Shown piece after piece: positions 1-5,436 of a stretch of 8,602 nucleotides of DNA. The position numbers were made by a program, and so were the translations under genes. Location: positions 1 to 8,602 of the forward strand of contig JAFGFV010000158.1 of the NCBI GenBank assembly GCA_016930895.1. Reading direction: 5' to 3'. Positions within the stretch are counted from its first letter, which is position 1. Each line of letters begins with the position of its first letter. The notes beneath the pieces are model-generated. The model was given only the letters and a program-made list of their open reading frames with translations, was not told where the DNA came from and did no database searches. This stretch comes from Spirochaetales bacterium (GTDB taxonomy: Bacteria; Spirochaetota; Spirochaetia; SZUA-6; DRHE01).

Positions 1-61
1 CGGCATCCAGATACGCGGCCAAGGTGGCGATCTCCTGGGCGAGGGTTTCGATATTGTCCAT
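1..61 (-). CDS. 5' fragment of a leftward gene, possibly DUF222/HNH endonuclease-like (partial)
   Basis: Reading leftward from an ATG at 61-59 the frame stays open to the window edge, giving 20 codons that begin MDNIETLAQEIATL and continue AAYLDA. The short peptide is an amphipathic helix. From memory it resembles the start of DUF222/HNH-endonuclease-type proteins, which often open with a helix like LAAHLDAAT, but 20 residues are too few to assign a family. The case for a real gene rests mainly on the upstream promoter, which has 17-bp spacing and sits exactly where a leaderless transcript would begin at this ATG. No Shine-Dalgarno sequence precedes the ATG. The rest of the gene lies outside the window. 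Confidence 0.55.
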   Translation of the reverse strand, partial: MDNIETLAQEIATLAAYLDA

Positions 62-68
62 ACCAAGC

Positions 69-97
69 ACTATACACCTGTGTAGCACAAAACGCAA
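69..97 (-). promoter_or_regulatory. Sigma-70-type promoter for the leftward gene, leaderless
   Basis: On the minus strand a -35 box TTGCGT (97-92) is followed by a 17-nt spacer and a -10 box TATAGT (74-69). Seven bases then separate the -10 box from the A of the ATG at 61, so transcription should start at or next to the start codon. The absence of any purine-rich ribosome binding site fits a leaderless mRNA. Both the spacing and the -10 box are good. The call is from sequence only. Confidence 0.6.
73..84. repeat. 12-bp palindrome overlapping the -10 box
   Basis: TACAC-CT-GTGTA is an inverted repeat with 5-bp arms and a 2-bp centre. It covers the upstream end of the -10 box and the adjoining spacer of the leftward promoter. 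A second overlapping inverted repeat, TGTG-TAG-CACA, lies at 79-89. A site in this position could be an operator for a repressor. That is inference, since a 10-base symmetry can arise by chance. Confidence 0.35.
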
Positions 98-397
98 GCC
101 CTTTTCGCAGGAAATTCCCGCTCTCTTGCGCGCCGCCGCACCGGAGGGTCCGCCGGGAGCCAGGGGCCCGCGACAGGATCGGTGGCGACTCTTGGTTGGC
201 GGGGTTCAGCGTTCCCACCCCTCGCGGCAACGCCCTTGCGGTCCGTCCATCTTTATGTTAATATTGGATTTAGGTTAAGTCCTTCCGGACGACGAGTTCG
301 GGCGGACGAGGTGTCGGAGCACGCGCACTGGCTCGAGGGAGGGGAGGTAGACCAGTGGCCTCGATCTTCACGCTGGTTTGGTGCCGGGGAGAGCCCA
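98..397. other. Non-coding region upstream of the lipoprotein operon
   Basis: About 300 bases lie between the leftward promoter and the lipoprotein start. The left half (98-235) is GC-rich with nothing recognisable. An AT-rich patch at 249-279 contrasts sharply with its surroundings and is the likeliest promoter location. The segment 280-397 would be the mRNA leader. It includes a small hairpin GTCC-TTCC-GGAC (279-290) and two copies of CGGACGA (286-292 and 303-309). No RNA gene or known riboswitch was recognised. The frame of the lipoprotein stays open back to 182, but that extension is not protein-like. Confidence 0.5.
236..264 (+). promoter_or_regulatory. Possible promoter for the lipoprotein operon
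   Basis: TTGCGG (236-241) and TAATAT (259-264) are separated by 17 bases and lie at the edge of the only AT-rich patch upstream of the operon. The -10 box matches four of six consensus positions and the -35 box three. Its -35 box shares TTGCG with the leftward promoter at 92-97. Transcription from here would give a leader of about 125 nt. Confidence 0.35.
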
Positions 398-1456
398 ATG
401 CGCATTGCGCGGTCGGCAGTCGCTACGCTGTTTGCTTGTCTCGCGTCCCTCCTGCTTTCCTGCTCGCTCCTGATCGAGACCCCTGAGTACTCCATCGAGC
501 TCACCGTCGAGCGGCCGGCATACAAGTCCGCGGAAGCTCAGGACGTGCGAATTACGTACAGGGTGGCGACCTCCGAAGAGGAGGATCTTCGGGCCCGGTA
601 CCAGCTCACAGGCACGGATGGGTCCGTGCTCGAGAGCGGGGTTATCTCGCCTGTCGTGTCAGGGGCCCCGCAAGTCAGAGACATCGACCTGTCCGGATAC
701 CCGGGTTTTGGCGAAGGCAAGTACGCCTTCCGCTTCGTCGGGCAGACTGGCGTGGGCGACGGGACCTACCAGGACCTCGCGTTCCTGGACAGAACGGTCG
801 AGTTCTGGGTGGACGACACCCCGCCGGCGCTTCCGGTCATCGGGGTCGAGTCCGGCATGTACGGTGACGCCGCACTGACGGTGGAAGTCTCCCATCCTGA
901 ATGGGCCAGTCCCGCTGAGGGTGCCAGCCCCGTCGACGTTTTCTACACTCTGGACGGTTCTGCCCCGTCGTTCCTGTCGACCCGCTACCGGGGACCGATC
1001 CGCGTGGACAGCACTGCGGAGCAGGTCACCCTGAGGGCCCTGGCGCTGGACCGGGCCGGGAACGACAGCGGCGAGCCCACCCCCGCCGAGACCTATTCCT
1101 TCATGAGCGTCCTGCGCCTGGAACCTGAGGTGGTCGTTCGGCCACCGGGCTTCTGGCCCATCGACCTCATTGGATACGGGTACGCGGCCGTGGAGGACAT
1201 GCACGTGGAGGTGTGGGACGGGATGGGCGACACGTCGATCTCGGCCGTGGCGGTGTCGCTGTATTCATACGATCCCTCCGACCCGGGGGACTTCCCGGTG
1301 GTCCAGGGTGCCACGCAGCGTCTTCGGGTGGCGGTGGATTTCGAATCCGTGATCGCGGGCGATCCCACGGTCGACCCGGGCACGGGCCGGGTGCTCGTCC
1401 AGAACACAGCCGAGCCCACCGCCCCGATCGTCGAGACCGAGCTGGAGATTCAGTAG
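398..1456 (+). CDS. Lipoprotein with chitobiase/beta-hexosaminidase C-terminal-like domain
   Basis: Predicted 352-residue exported lipoprotein. The ATG at 398 was chosen because it is preceded by a GGGGAGAG ribosome binding site and begins a classic type II signal peptide: MRIARS, a hydrophobic stretch at about residues 7-20, then the lipobox LLS with lipidated Cys22. Residues about 30-138 look like a beta-sandwich, ending in the VDDTPP linker common between Ig-like or FN3-like modules. Residues about 180-225 match the chitobiase/beta-hexosaminidase C-terminal-type repeat: VFYTLDGSAPS, then YRGPI, then a TLRALALDRAGNDS tail. Residues about 240-352 look like another beta domain, possibly IPT/TIG-like (GYGYAAVEDMHVEVW). 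No catalytic domain is visible, so a structural, binding or surface role is likely. It is first in a rightward operon, 9 nt ahead of the PEGA/TPR gene and in the same frame. The exact function is unknown. Confidence 0.85.
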   Translation: MRIARSAVATLFACLASLLLSCSLLIETPEYSIELTVERPAYKSAEAQDVRITYRVATSEEEDLRARYQLTGTDGSVLESGVISPVVSGAPQVRDIDLSGYPGFGEGKYAFRFVGQTGVGDGTYQDLAFLDRTVEFWVDDTPPALPVIGVESGMYGDAALTVEVSHPEWASPAEGASPVDVFYTLDGSAPSFLSTRYRGPIRVDSTAEQVTLRALALDRAGNDSGEPTPAETYSFMSVLRLEPEVVVRPPGFWPIDLIGYGYAAVEDMHVEVWDGMGDTSISAVAVSLYSYDPSDPGDFPVVQGATQRLRVAVDFESVIAGDPTVDPGTGRVLVQNTAEPTAPIVETELEIQ

Positions 1457-1465
1457 AGCCGGGGC

Positions 1466-2860
1466 ATGCAGTCGAAAGCCGGATCGAGGTCGGGTCGGCG
1501 CGGCAGGATCGCCTGGTCGATCGGAATACTCCTGTGTGCCGTGTTTTCCCCCGTCGTCCTTGCCGGGCCCGGCCCGGGCCTCTCGGAACAAGAGGGGGCG
1601 GGCTCCCCGGCGGTGCTCTTTCTATCCAGCACCCCGATCGGGGCACACGTGCTGGTAGACGGGGAAGCCCTGGAGGGGCTCACGCCGCTGCTGCTGCGCG
1701 GGTTGCCCGCGGGCCGGCACACCTTCGAGCTGCGCAAGGACGGCCACAGTCCCCGGGTGGTCACTGCGGTCCTCGAGGCCGGGGAGGTCCAGAGCATCAG
1801 CGTGGAGTTGGGCGGCGCGTACCTGCTGCCCTCATTCCCCGAGGAGGGCAGCGTGCAGGTGCATGGCTCCCGGGAGCCGGCAGAGGGGCGGCTCTTCCAG
1901 CTGCCCGAGGGAACCTACCGCATACGCCGGGGGGCCGATGGGATCCTGGAGGTCGAGCCCCGGTACCGCCACCAGGGGTGGCTGACCGGGGTGGACCTGG
2001 CGCTTCCCATGGCCCTCGCTTTTTCGGGGGTGCTCACCGCCCATGACCTGATCTACCCCAAGAGGAACGCCCTTCAGCTCGCCCCGGGGGCGTCCCTCGC
2101 CCCGGCCACGCTCACTGCCTACGGGGTCAGCCTGGCCCTGATCGGGCTGGAGGTTGCCCTGCGGGTCCACAGGTCACGTTTCCTCAGGTCGTTCGAATAC
2201 TCCACGCTCCCTGTCCGGGACGAGGCCCGGAGGGCCCGGGAAGCTTTCGACAGGGCGGAGAGCCTTCTGTCCCTGGGCGAGCTGCAGGAGGCGCAGCGCT
2301 TCTACACGGTCGTGCTCGAGCAGCACCCCAGCTCGCCGCTGTACCCGGAGGCGCTGTTCAAGGTCGCCCGAATCCACGCCCTGAGCGGCGCAGAGACCAT
2401 GGCGGCCATGGAGCTAAGGCTGCTGGTGGAGCGGTATCCGACCGTGGAGCTGTACGACAAGGCCCGCAAGACTCTGGCGGATCTGGCTCTGGCGCGCGGC
2501 GAGTACGCCCGCGGCCTTGAGGAGCTGGATGCCATCGTATTTGCTGATCCCCTGTTCGTTCCCGAAGAGATCGACCATTACCGGGCGGAAGTCCTGTCCG
2601 CGTGGGCGGGGGCGGAACCCGAGATCCTGCCGCGAGTCGCCGAGGCGTACCGGGGGCTCATAGAGCGCTACCCGGACTCGGCGGAGCTTCCCCGATACCG
2701 CTTCCAGCTCGCCCTGCATCTCCACCAGACCGGGCGGGAGCGGGAGGCCGCCGCGCAGCTCCAGCTGGTCCAACGGGCCGGGCTGGACCCCCAGCTGGCA
2801 GAGCGCATCCGCCAGCTCGAGGAAGAGCTCCGGCAGGCAGAGATCGAAAGGGAGCGGTGA
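1466..2860 (+). CDS. PEGA-domain and TPR-like membrane protein
   Basis: Predicted 464-residue envelope protein. The N-terminus has a basic stretch (RSGRRGR) and a hydrophobic core at about residues 15-33, ending in VLA, consistent with a Sec signal peptide or anchor. Residues about 48-115 form a PEGA domain (FLSSTPIGAHVLVDGE, then LPAGRHTFELRKDG), a small beta fold typical of surface or periplasmic proteins. Two hydrophobic segments follow at about 173-191 and 214-233, joined by a short loop. Residues 255-440 are helical TPR-like repeats (REAFDRAESLLSLGELQEAQ; LIERYPDSAELPRYR), resembling the BamD/YbgF type, and the tail at 445-464 is a charged coiled coil. The ATG at 1466 has only a weak ribosome binding site, so translation is probably coupled to the upstream gene. 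The domain order (signal, PEGA, membrane hairpin, TPR) suggests a scaffold for protein-protein contacts. The molecular role is not known. Confidence 0.85.
   Translation: MQSKAGSRSGRRGRIAWSIGILLCAVFSPVVLAGPGPGLSEQEGAGSPAVLFLSSTPIGAHVLVDGEALEGLTPLLLRGLPAGRHTFELRKDGHSPRVVTAVLEAGEVQSISVELGGAYLLPSFPEEGSVQVHGSREPAEGRLFQLPEGTYRIRRGADGILEVEPRYRHQGWLTGVDLALPMALAFSGVLTAHDLIYPKRNALQLAPGASLAPATLTAYGVSLALIGLEVALRVHRSRFLRSFEYSTLPVRDEARRAREAFDRAESLLSLGELQEAQRFYTVVLEQHPSSPLYPEALFKVARIHALSGAETMAAMELRLLVERYPTVELYDKARKTLADLALARGEYARGLEELDAIVFADPLFVPEEIDHYRAEVLSAWAGAEPEILPRVAEAYRGLIERYPDSAELPRYRFQLALHLHQTGREREAAAQLQLVQRAGLDPQLAERIRQLEEELRQAEIERER
2850..2854 (+). promoter_or_regulatory. Ribosome binding site deciding the start of the third operon gene
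   Basis: GGGAG inside the last codons of the PEGA/TPR gene lies 8 nt before a GTG at 2863 but only 2 nt before an earlier GTG at 2857. The 2863 start is therefore favoured by spacing. The 2857 start would instead give the common 4-nt GTGA overlap with the upstream stop. Confidence 0.45.
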
Positions 2861-2862
2861 CG

Positions 2863-3588
2863 GTGGGGTTGTTGCGGGTCGGGCTGCCGGGGCGGGTCGG
2901 ACCGCTGCGGCGGCTCGCGCTGCTGCTTCCGCTGTTCGTCATCCTGGCGGGGGTCGCGGCGGCGCCGCTCTGCGCGCAGGAGGCGGGCGGTGAGGAGGCG
3001 GGCGGCGCGGGGGCAGCCGGCAACCCCGCCGAGGCCGCGACGGGGCCGGCGGGCACCGCGTATCTGCTCCTGCGGGGGGAGATCGACGAGGCCGAGCAGG
3101 CGCTCGCGCGCAAGATCCTGGGGGCGGCAGGAGCGGTGGAGCGGGCGGACGTGGAGCGGCTGGAGGAGCTGTCTCGGAAAGCCCGCCTGTCGCTCCACGG
3201 GGACCTCATCGACCGCAGCGTGCTGCTGCTGATCCTCGCCGAGGAACGCCTGGCCCGGGACCGTCTCGCGGACAGCCGGGCTCACCGGATCGAGGAGATC
3301 ATGGCAAGCCGCGAGCTGGAGGAGCGGGCGGCCAGGGCCGGCAGGGGTCGCACGGCGGCCCTGTGGGGCTCGCTGGGCACCGGCGCCGCTTCGTTCGCGG
3401 CCGCCTTCACCTTCTGGTACCTCAGTGAATGGCAGGACGAGCAGTACTTCCAGGCCGCCACGCTCGATGACGCGGTCAAGCACCGGACGTACTTCAAGGT
3501 GTTCTCTTTGATGAGCTACCTGTCTGCGGGCGTCGGCGTGCTGAGCGCAGGGATATCCATTCCCCTGCTTGCCGGGTCGGGGCGCTGA
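2863..3588 (+). CDS. Secreted/membrane helical protein of unknown function with C-terminal membrane hairpin
   Basis: A 241-residue protein, if started at GTG 2863; GTG 2857, overlapping the upstream stop as GTGA, would add two residues. An N-terminal signal peptide runs from about residue 15 to 38 (RRLALLLPLFVILAGVAAA). It is followed by a low-complexity Gly/Ala/Glu linker at about 40-64. Residues about 65-160 are charged helices (RGEIDEAEQALARKI; RLEELSRKARLSLHGDLID). Two hydrophobic segments at about 166-187 and 212-237 flank an acidic loop with the pattern WQDEQYFQAATLDDAVKHR. From memory, this kind of loop between two membrane helices recurs in envelope proteins with TPR repeats. No family was recognised. 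It is the last gene of the operon with the lipoprotein and PEGA/TPR genes, and shares the two-helix hairpin layout with the latter. It probably acts with them at the envelope. Confidence 0.75.
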   Translation: MGLLRVGLPGRVGPLRRLALLLPLFVILAGVAAAPLCAQEAGGEEAGGAGAAGNPAEAATGPAGTAYLLLRGEIDEAEQALARKILGAAGAVERADVERLEELSRKARLSLHGDLIDRSVLLLILAEERLARDRLADSRAHRIEEIMASRELEERAARAGRGRTAALWGSLGTGAASFAAAFTFWYLSEWQDEQYFQAATLDDAVKHRTYFKVFSLMSYLSAGVGVLSAGISIPLLAGSGR

Positions 3589-3609
3589 CGTCCGACGGAC
3601 GCCCGCGGG
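3589..3609. other. Small palindromes between convergent genes
   Basis: The 28-base gap between the rightward operon and the leftward cyclase holds CGTCC-GAC-GGACG (3589-3601) and, directly after it, the palindrome CCCGCGGG (3602-3609). The first could form a 5-bp GC-rich hairpin usable from both strands. No T-tract follows on either strand, so this is not a convincing intrinsic terminator. Confidence 0.3.
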
Positions 3610-3616
3610 AGCGGCT

Positions 3617-5275
3617 CTACTTCTCCGTGAGGGCGTGGACCCCTGCCCAGTCGGCCGGGGGGGGATTACTCAGGTAGGCCCGGCAACGATCGTACAGCAT
3701 GGCGGAGACCACGTCGCCGGGGATGTATTCCTGGACCTGCCGAAAACGGTCGGCGGCCTTCGCAAACTCACGCTGGTTGTACAGCTCGATCCCCGCGTGG
3801 TGGAGCTCCCATCCCTTGCGCTCCTCCTCGTCGAGACGAAGCTTGGCCGTGAAGATCCTCTCGCCCCGGGACTTCCCGTGGACCGCGACATTGTCAATGA
3901 GCCGGCATTCGAGGCTGCCGCTCACCAGCGCATACACGCTTTCCGAGAAGAGCAGGTTCTGCTTGTAGGTCTTGGTCAGGTTCTCCAGCCTCGATGCCAG
4001 GTTGACCATGTCGCCGATCACCGTGTAGTCCATCTTCTTCTCGGTGCCGATGTTGCCCACGGTGACCTCGCCGAACACGATCCCGATCCCGATGCGGAAC
4101 TCGGGCTTGCCCCGGGAAGCCTGCTCGCGGTTGAACCGGGCGAGAGCGGCGTTCATGTCGATGGCGGTCAGCACCGCCTGCAGGGCATCCTCGTCGTGCT
4201 CGACCGGCGTCCCGAACACCGCCATGATGGCATCCCCGATGTACTTGTCCACGACTCCGCCGCGCCGCATGATCACGTCCACCATGACCGTGAAGTAGGC
4301 GTTCAGGGACTCGACCATCTCGTCCGGTCTCATGCCTTCGGACAGGGCCGTGAAGCCCCGGATGTCCGCGAACAGGACCGCCACGAACCCCTTCTTTCCG
4401 ATCAGCATGGACTCGGGGTTGCGGAAGAATTGCTCGATCACGTCTGCCGGGACGTACTTCTGAAAGATGTTGCGGATCTTGTGCTCCCGCTTCTGGGCCA
4501 GGACGGCGTCGAGGGCATATTGCTTGATCTCGGAATAGGCCTTTTCCAGCTCCCCGACCGTCAGGTTGAAGGTGTGGGCCAGGGCGCCGATCTCGTCTCG
4601 GAACTCCACCTCCACGCGGGCCGACAGGTCGTGGGAGGCCATGATCTCCCGCATGGCCCGGGCCATGCGGGTCACGGGCCCGGTCAGATAGCGGGAGAAG
4701 AGGAGAAGCAGCACGACTGAAAGGGCGCAGGCAGCCAGGAGGATGTAGAGATTGCGGGTGGTGATCTCTGTGACCTCCTGGTAGAAGGCCGCGCTCTCCT
4801 CGCTGATCAGGCAGTACCACCCGAAAGGCACGAACACGAAGGCGCTGGCCACCCGCGGAACGCCCTGCAGCGACAGCTCCACCCAACCCTCGCGCCCCTG
4901 GGCGCGCAGCCCGATGAGGGTGCGCCGCTCCGTTTCCGTCAGGGCCAGCTCCCCCGTGGCGAACACGGTGTCTGCGCGTTCATCGACCGCGAAGATCAGC
5001 GCCGTCTCGCTGCCGGCGAGCGAACGGGCGTAGGCAAGGGAGGCCCGCTTGACCGCGGCGACGTACTCCGCGCGCCCGGTCAGCTCGTTGGCCACGAGCA
5101 GGTTCCACTGGTTGTCCATGTAGTTGCGCAGGTCCTGGGCCTTGAAGGCCAGGAACTCCACGGCCACGCGGGTGATGCCGTTGCGGGCGGAGAAGGAGGA
5201 GGCCAGGCTGCTCAGGACCAGGGTGGCCACGAGCAGGGGCAGCACCACCAGGATTATCTTGACGCGGATGCTCAC
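3617..5275 (-). CDS. Membrane-bound class III adenylate cyclase with HAMP domain and TPR-like tail
   Basis: A 552-residue protein predicted to make cAMP from ATP. It starts at GTG 5275 with a modest AGGTG motif upstream. The first membrane helix is about residues 6-28. An extracytoplasmic sensor region of Cache-like size (about 29-172) follows, then the second helix (about 174-194) and HAMP (about 195-248). The cyclase domain (about 297-478) shows the expected residues: metal-binding Asp304 (FADIRGF) and Asp348 (KYIGDAIMAVFG), the adenine-selecting pair Lys344 and Thr418 (DYTVIGD), and transition-state residues Asn425 and Arg429 (VNLASRLE). By analogy with known cyclases the Lys/Thr pair indicates ATP rather than GTP. 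Residues 484-552 form a TPR-like helical tail ending in NPPPADWAGVHALTEK, a tail type I recall from spirochaete and related cyclases. The ligand of the sensor domain cannot be told from sequence. The gene converges on the lipoprotein operon and diverges from the coiled-coil gene. Confidence 0.92.
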   Translation of the reverse strand: MSIRVKIILVVLPLLVATLVLSSLASSFSARNGITRVAVEFLAFKAQDLRNYMDNQWNLLVANELTGRAEYVAAVKRASLAYARSLAGSETALIFAVDERADTVFATGELALTETERRTLIGLRAQGREGWVELSLQGVPRVASAFVFVPFGWYCLISEESAAFYQEVTEITTRNLYILLAACALSVVLLLLFSRYLTGPVTRMARAMREIMASHDLSARVEVEFRDEIGALAHTFNLTVGELEKAYSEIKQYALDAVLAQKREHKIRNIFQKYVPADVIEQFFRNPESMLIGKKGFVAVLFADIRGFTALSEGMRPDEMVESLNAYFTVMVDVIMRRGGVVDKYIGDAIMAVFGTPVEHDEDALQAVLTAIDMNAALARFNREQASRGKPEFRIGIGIVFGEVTVGNIGTEKKMDYTVIGDMVNLASRLENLTKTYKQNLLFSESVYALVSGSLECRLIDNVAVHGKSRGERIFTAKLRLDEEERKGWELHHAGIELYNQREFAKAADRFRQVQEYIPGDVVSAMLYDRCRAYLSNPPPADWAGVHALTEK

Positions 5276-5349
5276 GTTCTGCGCACACCTCGCTTCCGGG
5301 GTCTCCAGGGGAGTTTGGCACGCCGAGCGTCCGTTGTCTATGTTTCGAA

Positions 5350-5390
5350 AGCCGCGGGATCCAGTGGCGGCTTGGCCGGACCCCGCGGCT
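5350..5390. repeat. Inverted repeat in the divergent control region
   Basis: AGCCGCGGG (5350-5358) and CCCGCGGCT (5382-5390) are exact 9-bp inverted arms separated by 23 bases. Each arm also contains the palindrome CCGCGG. The right arm touches the proposed -35 box of the rightward coiled-coil gene. An 8-bp palindrome, TTTCGAAA (5343-5350), abuts the left arm. The arrangement could be a paired operator controlling both divergent genes, or a hairpin in the cyclase leader. In GC-rich DNA such arms can occur by chance. Confidence 0.45.
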
Positions 5391-5418
5391 GGCCAACCGG
5401 GGTCTATCCCGGTATAAT
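5390..5418 (+). promoter_or_regulatory. Promoter for the coiled-coil/PrsW genes
   Basis: A perfect TATAAT (5413-5418) lies 17 bases after TGGCCA (5390-5395), which matches the -35 consensus at four of six positions. In such GC-rich DNA a perfect -10 box just ahead of a gene is noteworthy. Transcription would begin near 5425, leaving a leader of about 12 nt that contains the GAGGCAGGG ribosome binding region before the ATG at 5437. Confidence 0.6.
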
Positions 5419-5436
5419 CGCACGCACGAGGCAGGG

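Noticed and set aside
24..278. 84-codon rightward frame at the left edge
   Set aside because: It overlaps the leftward gene and its promoter, is low in protein-like character and has no ribosome binding site of note.
182..397. N-terminal extension of the lipoprotein frame upstream of 398
   Set aside because: The extension would bury the signal peptide and lipobox in the interior, runs across the AT-rich probable promoter and does not look like protein. The ATG at 398 has a good ribosome binding site.
1213..2046. Rightward frame overlapping the lipoprotein and PEGA genes
   Set aside because: It overlaps two well-supported genes in another frame, and its product is almost entirely Gly/Arg/Ala/Pro, typical of a GC-rich shadow.
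2602..2856. Upstream part of the frame of the third operon gene
   Set aside because: This part overlaps the TPR tail of the previous gene and translates to a Gly/Pro/Arg/Ala-rich stretch. The signal peptide begins only after the GTG starts at 2857/2863.
3589..3609. Bidirectional intrinsic terminator between convergent genes
   Set aside because: A short hairpin is possible but there is no T-tract on either strand, so I kept it only as small palindromes.
3569..4720. Rightward open frame of 383 codons antisense to the adenylate cyclase
   Set aside because: The cyclase frame carries all catalytic motifs. The antisense frame is rich in His, Asp, Val and Leu without domain features.
5276..5345. 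Promoter for the adenylate cyclase
   Set aside because: The best candidate boxes on the minus strand (CTGGAT and CATAGA) match the consensus at only about half the positions, so no call was made.
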